A DNA stretch of 59,549 nt from an uncultured Verrucomicrobiota bacterium. Lineage in GTDB: Bacteria; Verrucomicrobiota; Verrucomicrobiia; Opitutales; Opitutaceae. Each line of letters starts with the position of its first letter. Position 1 is the stretch's first letter. The notes beneath the pieces were generated by a model. It had not been told where the DNA came from, did no database searches, and was given only the letters and a program-made list of their open reading frames with translations. The stretch spans positions 1 to 59,549 of the forward strand of contig CAIQAB010000024.1 in NCBI GenBank assembly GCA_903869675.1, in the 5' to 3' direction. The translations under genes and the position numbers were made by a program. Shown here in pieces: positions 32,594 to 40,600 of the stretch.

Positions 32594-34518
32594 TTTTGGA
32601 CGGCCTCCTGCCGCTCCTCATCCGCATCCCGGCGACGGCGGGTCATGAAAGGCGCGGTAGTGGAATCCGCCGTGCCAGCGGTCACCGGATAGAATTCAGC
32701 CATTTTCGTGATGAACTCATCAATGAAGAGCTGCATCTCGGAAGTCGCATTTTTGATGCGGCTGTTGAGAAAACTGTAAAGGAACAAGGCCGGAATGGCG
32801 ACCAAGAGACCAAATACCGTGGCCAGCAACGCGGAGGCGATGCCGGGCGCGATTGAGTTCACCTCGACCTGGCCGGTCTTCGCAATCACTGCAAAGGTGA
32901 TCATCACGCCCACCACGGTTCCCATCAAGCCAACGTAGGGGCCGCCGGCGATGCCGATAGTGAGGGAGACCAGACCAGAATTCAACTCATGAACCTCGCG
33001 CGTCAGGCCGCCATCGAGGCTGGCCTTGATCGCGGTGATCGAGCGCACCGATAGACCATTAAAGCCGTTCTTGGAATTGATACGATTGCGAATTTCTTCC
33101 GATCCAATATGATAGATATGATATAGCGGACTGATCTCCATCAGTGCCTGGAGCTTCGCATCCGCCTGCTGAACGCCCAGACTCTTTACGGTATTCAGAT
33201 CATTGTGATCTATAGCGGTCAAATCGCTGGAAACCTGCTTCCAGCGGCGAAGGAATTCCGCAGTGCCCTTTTCGATCTTGGAGAGATAGGCAAACTTCCG
33301 CAAGGCCACCACCCAAGCGACCACCATCATGATGCAGCAGCAACCGACCGCGATCCAGCCGTCGAACATCATGTTTTTGGCAATGTCGCCGAAGAGCAAA
33401 ACGTGTTCAAACGCAGCGCTGCTGCCGCCGCCACCGGAGCTTTCCTCCGCGCCAAAGACCACGATCTTCTGACTGTCGGCGGAACCCGACTCGGCCACGG
33501 CGGCTAGCTTCAGCCAACCGGCGCTGCGTGCCACAGTGGAAATCTGCGCCTCGTCGATCTCGCCGACAAACCCGTTTTTACCACCCGACTGTCCACCCAG
33601 AAAGACCGGCCCGGACAAGGCGGGCAAACCGCCGTCCAATCGCGCGTATTCCACGCCGTCGACGTAGACCACCACGGCGGATGAAGTCGCGGAGAAGGCG
33701 AGGCTTTTCCAAGCTTCGGCCGCCAGGGGGGCCCCGGCGGGACTGCGGGAAACCGTGGCACCTTTGCGAATCTCCAACACCGGCACGCCGGCGTTGAGCG
33801 CAAACTCGAGACCTCCCTCGGGTGCGCCCCAAGAGACCAGCACTACGCGACCGGCGATGGCACCGGGCTTTACCCAGGCTGAAAACGAAAGTGGCTGAGC
33901 CGCATCACGCTTGAGCGTCGCGCTTTCTGGAATTTGAACCACTTCGGAACCGGAGAAACGCAGACCGGGACCGATCAGTGAACCTTGGACGGCCGTGGCG
34001 CCGCTCGTGGCGTTGTTGGCGTTTTTAGTGAGGTCAGCCGGGGAACCGGTGCCATTGAAATGATAAACCAGCGCGGTGCCAGCATCGTAAGTGCCTTTGG
34101 TGTCGTCGGTGCGAGGCGCGGTGCGGGCTTCGTGCCCGTAATACAGCCAAAGCTCAACCTTGGCGCCGGACTTCAAGCCGGGCACATTTACCCATACAAA
34201 TGCCTCGTTGAGCAAGGAATCGTAGCGCTCAACGTGATGGCTGAGGACGGTCTTGTCGTCGGCGGCAACGAAGCGAAGATCGGCGCCATCGTCCATCGCC
34301 TCGGCAAATTGGAAGTTGCCGTCGTGCAGACGGAAGAGCACCGGGCGGGCGGTCTCATCCGCCGCTACCCCTGCCGCAGTGGCGTCCACAGTCAGTTGGC
34401 GACGCAGGGTCCATTCGGAATTCCACCACGCTTGCGCGTGAGCGGTGCAAAGCAGGAAGACGAATAACCCGAGGACAGGCCGCAGGGAGGGGGCGTGGTG
34501 TTTTGAAACCATTTGCAT
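32590..34518 (-). CDS. DUF2341-LamG-ExbB fusion protein
   Basis: A protein of 642 residues combining an extracytoplasmic sensor or binding part with a proton channel. A signal peptide (1-30) is followed by a DUF2341-like module (about 31-130, WWNSEWTLRRQLTV ... VELWLYYGH). A LamG/concanavalin-like fold follows (about 145-345, with LSFSAWVKPG, VVVYVDGVEYARL and GEIDEAQIS), then a Gly linker. The first ExbB helix is at 385-407 and the MotA/TolQ/ExbB core at about 515-585, with GGPYVGLMGTVVGVMITFAV and IASALLATVFGLLVAIPALF. Ordinary ExbB has no periplasmic domain of this kind. LamG and DUF2341 often bind polysaccharide or protein, so the motor may sense or contact a ligand in the periplasm; this is inference. 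It is 18 nt downstream of tpsB and overlaps exbD by 4 nt. Confidence 0.88.
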   Translation of the reverse strand: MQMVSKHHAPSLRPVLGLFVFLLCTAHAQAWWNSEWTLRRQLTVDATAAGVAADETARPVLFRLHDGNFQFAEAMDDGADLRFVAADDKTVLSHHVERYDSLLNEAFVWVNVPGLKSGAKVELWLYYGHEARTAPRTDDTKGTYDAGTALVYHFNGTGSPADLTKNANNATSGATAVQGSLIGPGLRFSGSEVVQIPESATLKRDAAQPLSFSAWVKPGAIAGRVVLVSWGAPEGGLEFALNAGVPVLEIRKGATVSRSPAGAPLAAEAWKSLAFSATSSAVVVYVDGVEYARLDGGLPALSGPVFLGGQSGGKNGFVGEIDEAQISTVARSAGWLKLAAVAESGSADSQKIVVFGAEESSGGGGSSAAFEHVLLFGDIAKNMMFDGWIAVGCCCIMMVVAWVVALRKFAYLSKIEKGTAEFLRRWKQVSSDLTAIDHNDLNTVKSLGVQQADAKLQALMEISPLYHIYHIGSEEIRNRINSKNGFNGLSVRSITAIKASLDGGLTREVHELNSGLVSLTIGIAGGPYVGLMGTVVGVMITFAVIAKTGQVEVNSIAPGIASALLATVFGLLVAIPALFLYSFLNSRIKNATSEMQLFIDEFITKMAEFYPVTAGTADSTTAPFMTRRRRDADEERQEAVQK

Positions 34519-34536
34519 GTGAGTGAACGGATAAAC

Positions 34537-36189
34537 TTAGTATTGAGCTCCGAGAGAGAAATTTATGCGAAGATCGCCAGCTCGAGTCTGGCCTTCGTCG
34601 TGCAACGGCCAACCGGCGTCAATCGAGCCGGTGAAGTGATCCTTAACCTTAACCCGGGTGCCGAATCCCACGCCGACCGGGTTGAAGCTGGCATCCTGCC
34701 CAGGCAGCGGGGTTTGCAATTTTACCCAGGCCGACTCAGCAAAGGCGTGGACTCGCCACTCGCCCCAGGATTTCCGATCCAAGAGCGTAAACAAAGACGG
34801 CGAACTCAGCTCCGCCGACATCGAGATCGCCTGATCGCCAGCGACCTCAGATTCGAAGTAGCCGCGCACCGTATCCGTGCCGCCCGCGCTGAATTGTTCG
34901 GAGTCCACCAAAGGCTGGTCCGAATACTGCCCCTGGCTGCGCAGGAATAACTCCATATCAAATGGCAACTTCTGGGTGCGGGCCACTTCTCCGCGCAGGT
35001 AGGTGAAATTGGCCGAGGCGGCAAAACGTCGGGTGTCGAATTCCGCATCATCGCTGCCCATGCCACGCAAACCCAAGGTGGGGGTGAGCGAAAGCTCAGT
35101 GCTGCCGTTTTTCCCGAGCCAAGTGATGCCGTAATTAGCACTCAGCGTGGTGTAGCGGATGGGCGCGCGAGAAACCGAACCGCCGGTGCGCAAATCCTGT
35201 TCCAGTTTTTTCAAATCAAACCCAGCGGAGAGCGTTTGATAAAACGAATCGGAACCCGGCAGGGTAAAAATGGACTTCAACGCGTAGGTCTCGCCTCGGC
35301 CGGCGACCGCGCCGCCACCAAGGGTGGAAACGTCACTATCCTGCTTGGTGGCGAGCACCTGCAGCGTAATCACATCCGATCCGTAGGGTCGGAAAAGATA
35401 ATACCCGGAGAACACCTTGGCGTCGTTGATCTCTTCGGGGGCGATTTGGAAGCTCAGTCCGAGAGTATGACCGAGCTGGAAAAGATTACCGTAACTGGCG
35501 CCTCCATTTAGGCGTAGGTTACTGGTGTTTGGACTGTTGCGATTGTTTAGTTCGATATTGGCCGCGAATGGAGGCTTCTTTTCGTCTACCTTCAGGTCCA
35601 CATCGATCGTGCCGGGTTCGACGCCGGATTTGAAATCGGGCGTCACCCGGCGATCCGGAACCTGGTTAAGACGGGCGACATCCTTGCCGACCTCGTTAAA
35701 ATTGAGCGCCTTGCCCTCGGCCATCGAGGGGGCCAACCGCTTGAGTTGGCTAGGTGAAGTATACTGGGAGCCTCGGACGCGGGTGCGGCCCACCACGCCC
35801 TCAGATACTTGGATGGTAACGACACCATTGGAGGCATCCTGCGCGGGTATCTGGGCAAAGGCCGCTTGGTAACCCTTCGTGCGATAAAGTTTTTCTACGG
35901 CGGCACGCGCCTTTTCCACATCCTCAGTGGTGCGTTCCGGGCCTAAAAAGGGATAGACTGCCTCCTCAACCTCTTCCGAATTAATGGTATACACGCCATC
36001 AACTTTGAACTCTTGGATAAAAAACCTCGAATTCGAAGCCGCTGCTTCCGCCGAGGAGGACGGAGCCGAGTGGGCGGGCTCAACGGTAGCCGCCGGTGCG
36101 CTCAAGCCAGACAAGGCCAGCAACGCGGCAAAGCAGACCTGAACCGCACGGCGAAAACTCGCCGACCGGACCACGGGAGAAAGGGACAT
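34537..36189 (-). CDS. TpsB outer-membrane transporter (ShlB/FhaC/HecB family)
   Basis: An Omp85-superfamily protein of 550 residues that secretes the TpsA partner. A signal peptide (about 1-34) leads into two POTRA domains: the first about 57-135 (FIQEFKVDGVYTINSEEVEE ... VTIQVSEGVVG) and the second about 136-205, ending in the conserved IDVDLKVDEKKP. A 16-strand barrel follows. The VRGY motif of loop 6 is at 441-444 (GGTDTVRGYFES), and the protein ends in an aromatic residue (LGAQY), as outer-membrane proteins do. It heads the compact run of fused exbB, exbD, tonB, porin, coiled-coil gene and tpsA. A hairpin lies just upstream at 36221. Confidence 0.93.
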   Translation of the reverse strand: MSLSPVVRSASFRRAVQVCFAALLALSGLSAPAATVEPAHSAPSSSAEAAASNSRFFIQEFKVDGVYTINSEEVEEAVYPFLGPERTTEDVEKARAAVEKLYRTKGYQAAFAQIPAQDASNGVVTIQVSEGVVGRTRVRGSQYTSPSQLKRLAPSMAEGKALNFNEVGKDVARLNQVPDRRVTPDFKSGVEPGTIDVDLKVDEKKPPFAANIELNNRNSPNTSNLRLNGGASYGNLFQLGHTLGLSFQIAPEEINDAKVFSGYYLFRPYGSDVITLQVLATKQDSDVSTLGGGAVAGRGETYALKSIFTLPGSDSFYQTLSAGFDLKKLEQDLRTGGSVSRAPIRYTTLSANYGITWLGKNGSTELSLTPTLGLRGMGSDDAEFDTRRFAASANFTYLRGEVARTQKLPFDMELFLRSQGQYSDQPLVDSEQFSAGGTDTVRGYFESEVAGDQAISMSAELSSPSLFTLLDRKSWGEWRVHAFAESAWVKLQTPLPGQDASFNPVGVGFGTRVKVKDHFTGSIDAGWPLHDEGQTRAGDLRINFSLGAQY

Positions 36190-36220
36190 GCGCGATGGGT
36201 AGGGACCGGATGGGTCAGTA

Positions 36221-36259
36221 AACAGAGCCTCCGGCTCGAATCGAGCCGGAGGAACTGTT
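36221..36259 (-). terminator. Strong hairpin between a PEP-CTERM gene and tpsB
   Basis: A 12-bp perfect stem (36228-36239 with 36241-36252) can be extended by outer pairs AACAG/CTGTT. It lies 48 nt after the PEP-CTERM stop and 32 nt before the tpsB start. It may end the upstream transcript, or partly end it so that tpsB is expressed less than the surface proteins. Confidence 0.75.
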
Positions 36260-36306
36260 TAAACAAGGGGATGATCCACGGTGGTTTGATGCACCGTTAG
36301 CACTGA

Positions 36307-37146
36307 TCAGGCCTTGGTATTGCGGCGACGGGAGGCGACGTAACCGAGCGCAGCCAAGCCACCGATGACGGCGAAGCTGGAGGGCTCAGGGATGGCGGTG
36401 CCGGAAGCAGTGTAGCTCAGGCCGTTGTTGCTCAGCGTGAAGTAGCCGAGGTAGTTGACGCCACGGGCAAACACGAGGCCATCATTATCAGTGGCGGCAC
36501 CGTTCGGGGCAACTCCACCGCTGGTCGGGACCAGTCCGTAGAAATCGGAAATGGTGGTGCCCGAGGCAGAATTGGTGTTGTCCGTTCCGAACTGTGCGGA
36601 AGCGCTGGTCACCATGCGCGACTGCATCGAGTCGGCATTGCCGCCATCGATCACGACAGTAACGCTGCTGTTGGCCGTGGCGGTGGCGCTATCGTAGGCG
36701 GTGTTGATGGAATTAACATTGGTCCGGATACCGGCCAAGGTGCCGTCGCTGCCAGAATTGATCGAGGTTGGAGCATCGTTCACAGACGCACGAGGGCTGG
36801 TCACGAAAATCGTATTGCGGGTCAGGCCGTTGACCGATTGCGCAAAATTCGCACCGGTAACAGACCATGTGATGTCCGTTCGGGTGTTCCAGTTGGAACC
36901 ATAGGTGGCGTTAAGATCGGCAACTAGGCTGGCGCTAAGGATAGAGACCGTCGCACCGTTGTTGTTGTCGAAATTATCGAAAGAGCCGAGATTGGCCACT
37001 AGGTTTTTGGTCGCGCCTGTGCCACCGCTAGCATAGAAGCCAAGGAGGATTTCTCCCGCGGTAAAGGTATCGGTGGTGGTGGCGGCGGAGAGAACGCCGG
37101 AAGCCAGGAGACTGCCAACGATTGCGAGGTTCAGTTTGTTTTTCAT
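36307..37146 (-). CDS. PEP-CTERM surface protein, paralogue A
   Basis: A protein of 279 residues: signal peptide (1-21), then a domain of about 220 residues with motifs ASGGTGATKNLVANLGSF, NWNTRTDITWSVTGANFA, GLTRNTIFVTSPR and ARGVNYLGYFTLSNNGLSYT. The end carries the full PEP-CTERM signal (IPEPSSFAVIGGLAALGYVA plus RRR). The same domain forms paralogue B (37216-38031) and the N-terminus of the Ig-repeat protein at 56691. I cannot name the domain. An exosortase would be needed to process the tail and none is in the window. Its position between the solute-binding protein and tpsB points to a role at the same surface structure. Confidence 0.88.
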   Translation of the reverse strand: MKNKLNLAIVGSLLASGVLSAATTTDTFTAGEILLGFYASGGTGATKNLVANLGSFDNFDNNNGATVSILSASLVADLNATYGSNWNTRTDITWSVTGANFAQSVNGLTRNTIFVTSPRASVNDAPTSINSGSDGTLAGIRTNVNSINTAYDSATATANSSVTVVIDGGNADSMQSRMVTSASAQFGTDNTNSASGTTISDFYGLVPTSGGVAPNGAATDNDGLVFARGVNYLGYFTLSNNGLSYTASGTAIPEPSSFAVIGGLAALGYVASRRRNTKA

Positions 37147-37161
37147 GGTAGAGATTTTATT

Positions 37162-37192
37162 TCAGGAGGGAGGCACAAAACCTCCCTCCTGA
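37162..37192 (-). terminator. Hairpin between the two PEP-CTERM paralogues
   Basis: A 12-bp perfect stem (37162-37173 with 37181-37192) with a 7-nt loop lies 23 nt after the stop of paralogue B and 16 nt before the start of paralogue A. There is no clear U-run, so it may protect the upstream mRNA or attenuate transcription rather than end it completely. Confidence 0.65.
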
Positions 37193-37215
37193 GGAGCGAA
37201 TCAATCGTAAACGAT

Positions 37216-38031
37216 TCAGGCAACGCGATTGCGACGACGGCGCAGGAGCGCGGAACCGAGAACCGCCAGGCCGCCGACGAACGCGAAGGAGGAGGTCTCG
37301 GGAATGGCGGAGGTGAAGCTCAGGCCACTGCTATCCAGGGTGAAATATCCGAGATAGTTGGTGCCGCGGCTATAGGTGCTGGCGTTTCCGGTCGGGGCGA
37401 CGCCACCAGAAGTAGGCACCAAGGCGTAGAAGTCAGACACATTGCTGCCCGTGGTGTCGTTGACGTTGTAGGGGCCAAACATTGCAGACGAGCTCGAGGT
37501 CAGGCGGGAGTTCAGGGAGTCCACGTCCGCCCCATCCACTACGGCCGTCACGGTTCCAGAGCCGATCGTTGTGGCGGAGTTGTAAGTGTTACCCACGGAG
37601 GCAATCGCGTTCACGATGGACCCCTGGGTGCCGGACGAACCGCCAGTGATCGAAACGGGCGCATCGCTAGCATCAAAACGGGGGCTGGTCGCGAAAATCG
37701 TGTTGCGGGTCAAGCCGTCAAACGATAGCGCGAAGGTCGCGCCGGCGACCACCCACGTAAGATCGGTGCGGGAGTTCCAGCTCGAGCCAAAGGTGCTCGA
37801 AATGTCGGCGAGGATGTTGGCGCTGAGTTGGGTGGTCTGGTTGTCGCGGTTATCGAACTGCTGAAAACCGCCGAGGTTGACGATCAGGTTTTGGGTGGCG
37901 CCGACGCCGCTCGAGGCATAAACACCGAAAAGGACGTCGCCCTCGGTGAGGGTGTTAGTCGTGGTCGCGGCGATGGCGCCGGTGGCGGACAGGGAAGCTG
38001 CCAAGCAGAGGAGTTTAAACTGAGTTTTCAT
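37216..38031 (-). CDS. PEP-CTERM-like surface protein, paralogue B (PET variant)
   Basis: A protein of 271 residues with signal peptide (1-21) and the same domain as paralogue A: ASSGVGATQNLIVNLGGF, SWNSRTDLTWVVAGATFALS, GLTRNTIFATSPR and SRGTNYLGYFTLDSSGLSF. The sorting tail reads AIPETSSFAFVGGLAVLGSA followed by RRRRNR, so the usual PEP is PET. This may change or weaken exosortase recognition. The order solute-binding protein, B, A, tpsB on one strand, with a hairpin after each of the first three, suggests graded expression from one promoter. Confidence 0.85.
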   Translation of the reverse strand: MKTQFKLLCLAASLSATGAIAATTTNTLTEGDVLFGVYASSGVGATQNLIVNLGGFQQFDNRDNQTTQLSANILADISSTFGSSWNSRTDLTWVVAGATFALSFDGLTRNTIFATSPRFDASDAPVSITGGSSGTQGSIVNAIASVGNTYNSATTIGSGTVTAVVDGADVDSLNSRLTSSSSAMFGPYNVNDTTGSNVSDFYALVPTSGGVAPTGNASTYSRGTNYLGYFTLDSSGLSFTSAIPETSSFAFVGGLAVLGSALLRRRRNRVA

Positions 38032-38044
38032 TTTAAAAATAGGG

Positions 38045-38074
38045 AGGAGGAAGGCGGGTAAACGCCTTCCTCCT
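38045..38074 (-). terminator. Hairpin between the solute-binding protein and PEP-CTERM paralogue B
   Basis: A 12-bp perfect stem (38045-38056 with 38063-38074) with a 6-nt loop lies 37 nt after the stop of the solute-binding gene. On the minus strand it is followed by CCCUAUUUUU, a fair intrinsic-terminator tail. It ends 13 nt before the ATG of paralogue B, so read-through is required to express B unless a promoter is hidden here. Confidence 0.72.
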
Positions 38075-38111
38075 GGATTTGGTGCGCTAGCTTAGATTTG
38101 ACCCAAGTAGA

Positions 38112-39419
38112 TTACTTGAGGCTGATGGCGCCACCTTCGGTGGTGCGGGTCACCTTCATATCGCTGAGCTTTACGCCCGAGGAGGAGGGAACGTTGCTGG
38201 TGATGTAGGTAGCGAGACCATCAGCAAAAGTCTTGGGCAGACCGCTGAGGGCGGTGGTGCTGTTGGCACCGGCGCTCTTGCGGTAAGACAGATAGGCGAC
38301 GGACCAGAAGGAATACTTGCCCTCCTTGACGGGGGTGTAGTCCCAGGTGGTGGACTGGCTGCCGCTGCTGTAGGTCGGGGTCAGGCGAACGCCATTGTAG
38401 GAAAGAACCGCGGAGGTGTCGGTGCCACTGCTACCGTTGATGCTCTTGAGCAGGGTGGCGGCATCGCTGACGCCAACGTAACCGATCAGACCGAAGGGAA
38501 CGCCGTCCTGACTGTTACCAGAACCATCGGTGTCCGAGACGGGCTTGTAGAGGTCGCTCACCAAGGTGCCGCCGCTGGAATAACCGTTGTTACCCGCGAG
38601 GAAACCGTTGGTCGTATCAGCGGCGCTGAGGGCGACGCCGGTGACGTTGGTGCTGGTGGTGACAGGGGTAAACTGGGTGGCGGTGGAAGTGGAGCCGATA
38701 CCAGTCTCAGCGAAGGTCACGATACGGGTGCCGGAGAAGGGATTGCGGCCAAGACCGTAGATATAGGTGCCATTCACGTCGACGGCGCCGGTGAAGAAGG
38801 ACAGGGGAGCGCCGCCAGCATAAACCGACTTGGCCATCTGGCTGGTGATGTTGGTGACGGAATCAAAGGCGGTCTTGCTGGGGTGACTGGCGCCCACTTG
38901 ACCCTTGAGGAACACGAAGGGGATGATACCGACCTCTTTCTGGTAGAGGGCCGGGGTCTTGAAGATGGTGGCGGACTGGGTGTTGTCGGCCATCGCGATA
39001 TCAGGGATACCGGACTCGAAAACGGTGCTGTCGGAGTTGGCGGCCGAGGTAGAGGTCGTCTCGATGGTGCCGGGGGTGTTGTTCACCACTAAGGAAGACT
39101 TGATGAACTTCTGGTTCAGGCCCTGGGCGACGTCACGGATACCCTCGGCGGAACCGGTCCAGGCGCACTGGATGATCACCGAAGAGGAGCTATAGGTGCC
39201 GATAAAGGTGGTGTAGTTCGAGTTCGTGGAACCGGTGGTCGAGGAACTGCTGACTTGATAAACCTCATCGTAGGTGCTACCGAGCAGGCTCTTGATACCG
39301 GCGATGGTGGCGCTGCGGAAAGCGGTGGAACCCGTGACACGGATGGTGGTCTGGGCGGAAGCGGCTTGAACCGCGGCGAGCGCGAGCAGAGCGGCCGCGC
39401 AGGACTTGATGAATTTCAT
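38112..39419 (-). CDS. PstS-like periplasmic solute-binding protein
   Basis: A protein of 435 residues: signal peptide (1-22, ending ASA), then IRVTGSTAFRSATIAGIKSL (26-45), which matches the start of phosphate-binding PstS-like proteins (GST loop and following helix). Further PstS-like features are SGIPDIAMADNTQSATIF (the segment lining the ligand site) and GIIPFVFLKGQVG. The gene is unusually rich in Ser/Thr in the second half. No PstA/B/C genes are nearby. It heads the run of surface genes leading to the TPS system, so it may act as a ligand-binding surface or secreted protein rather than an ABC transporter subunit. The ligand is not known; phosphate is a family-based guess. Confidence 0.68.
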   Translation of the reverse strand: MKFIKSCAAALLALAAVQAASAQTTIRVTGSTAFRSATIAGIKSLLGSTYDEVYQVSSSSTTGSTNSNYTTFIGTYSSSSVIIQCAWTGSAEGIRDVAQGLNQKFIKSSLVVNNTPGTIETTSTSAANSDSTVFESGIPDIAMADNTQSATIFKTPALYQKEVGIIPFVFLKGQVGASHPSKTAFDSVTNITSQMAKSVYAGGAPLSFFTGAVDVNGTYIYGLGRNPFSGTRIVTFAETGIGSTSTATQFTPVTTSTNVTGVALSAADTTNGFLAGNNGYSSGGTLVSDLYKPVSDTDGSGNSQDGVPFGLIGYVGVSDAATLLKSINGSSGTDTSAVLSYNGVRLTPTYSSGSQSTTWDYTPVKEGKYSFWSVAYLSYRKSAGANSTTALSGLPKTFADGLATYITSNVPSSSGVKLSDMKVTRTTEGGAISLK

Positions 39420-39442
39420 GTGAATGAAGGGCTATGTTGGTT

Positions 39443-39505
39443 TTGGTAGTTCTATCGTAACTCCGAATGGAGACACGGGGTCATTAAAACCTACCAATGT
39501 TACGA
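39443..39505 (-). promoter_or_regulatory. Possible pseudoknot leader RNA of the solute-binding gene
   Basis: In the presumed leader, read on the minus strand, four segments occur in the order UCGUAAC, UUGGUAG, GUUACGA, CUACCAA. The first pairs with the third and the second with the fourth (7 bp each), the topology of an H-type pseudoknot. A small CUCC-AUUC-GGAG hairpin lies inside. The element ends 23 nt before the start codon. It does not match a riboswitch class I can recall. Protein-binding inverted repeats are the alternative. The 211-bp gap 39420-39630 holds no other clear feature. Confidence 0.4.
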
Positions 39506-39630
39506 TTTCATGGCATCTATGTGAGGAACTGGCATCATTTTCGTTAATTGGCCGCCATAATGACCCGTCGCCTGTTTAATTGAGGGTAATGTGCGTTATC
39601 GGGCTAATGTGAGGCCGACTCCTGCCAAAC

Positions 39631-40584
39631 TCACCGCGGGTGAAGAAGTTTAGACCACCCCTCCGCCAAACCCGGCCCGCTGAGCGCGCCCTTGGAGCCC
39701 AGTCCATTTAACACCCCCTCTCTGCCTTCGTGTCCAGCCAGCCACCCCGAGACCGGCACCCGGTCCGCCGCCGTCATCCGCCGCCCCGCCAGCACCGCGA
39801 GTTCCCGCCATTTGCAATCCGCCAGTTGGCGCCGCACGCTCGCGCGCAAGGCCTCCCGCCGGGTAAGCCGCTCCCCCTCCTCGCGGATAAAGCTCGCTCC
39901 CGCCCAAGCCCGCCCGCCCCCGACCGGCAAGACCCACACGCCGTCGTGCCGCACCACTCCCTCCGGCCAATCTCCCGCCGCGCCGCCGACCGCGAGCTCC
40001 AGCGTCTCCCCGCCCACCGCGCGCAACGCGGGGACCCTCGTCTCCGCCGCTCCCGTGCACCAGATCACGGGACCCCAGCCGGGCCCGTTTCCCACCTGCA
40101 CTTTCTCAGGGTGGAGTGCCGCCTCGTGCAGGCGCCCCTGCTCCCGCCAGCGCGCCCGCCCAGCCATAATGAGCGCCGGCAGGTCCACCCGCCACGCCCC
40201 CTCAATCCACGCCGCATCCGCTTCCAAACCCGACGGCGTCACCCACGGCGCCAGCTCCCCGCGCCCCACCTTCGCGTGCACTAAGCCGGCCTCCGCCTCA
40301 TTTCGCCAAACGCGCCGCACCCGCAACTCCGTCACCAAGGCCACGTCCCAAGCCGTCTCGATCTCCCGGTAAAACGCCTTAGCCGCCGCCGCGCGCTCCG
40401 CCCAACCCGGGGCCAATGTCCAACGCTCGCCGGTCACCGGACTGACCAGACCGGCGCCCACCCGCGATGCGCTGGCTTCATGCCCCGGGTCATAGACCTC
40501 GAACTCACGGCCCGCTCGTTCCAGCGCCCGGGCAAGGAGCGTTCCCGCCAAACCCTGACCGGCTATGCGCACCACGCCGCTCAT
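39631..40584 (-). CDS. FAD-dependent oxidoreductase (DAO-like)
   Basis: A protein of 317 residues. The start at 40584 (MSGVVRIAGQGLAGTLLARA) puts the dinucleotide-binding motif GQGLAG at residues 9-14, with the acidic end of the second strand in FEVYDPG. Later GAGLVSPVTGERW and the C-terminal GWLAGHEGREGVLNGLGSKGALSGPGLAE follow the pattern of D-amino-acid-oxidase/glycine-oxidase-type flavoproteins, which oxidise C-N bonds of amines using FAD. The protein is shorter than most of the family. It lies 16 nt after the FKBP gene, so both form one transcript. The substrate cannot be read from the sequence. Confidence 0.75.
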   Translation of the reverse strand: MSGVVRIAGQGLAGTLLARALERAGREFEVYDPGHEASASRVGAGLVSPVTGERWTLAPGWAERAAAAKAFYREIETAWDVALVTELRVRRVWRNEAEAGLVHAKVGRGELAPWVTPSGLEADAAWIEGAWRVDLPALIMAGRARWREQGRLHEAALHPEKVQVGNGPGWGPVIWCTGAAETRVPALRAVGGETLELAVGGAAGDWPEGVVRHDGVWVLPVGGGRAWAGASFIREEGERLTRREALRASVRRQLADCKWRELAVLAGRRMTAADRVPVSGWLAGHEGREGVLNGLGSKGALSGPGLAEGWSKLLHPR

Positions 40585-40600
40585 TCGCGACCGCCCGCCC

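Noticed and set aside
39420-39630. PHO box before the PstS-like gene
   Set aside because: No pair of CTGTCAT-like words at 11-nt spacing was found; TGGCATC occurs twice but at an unsuitable spacing.
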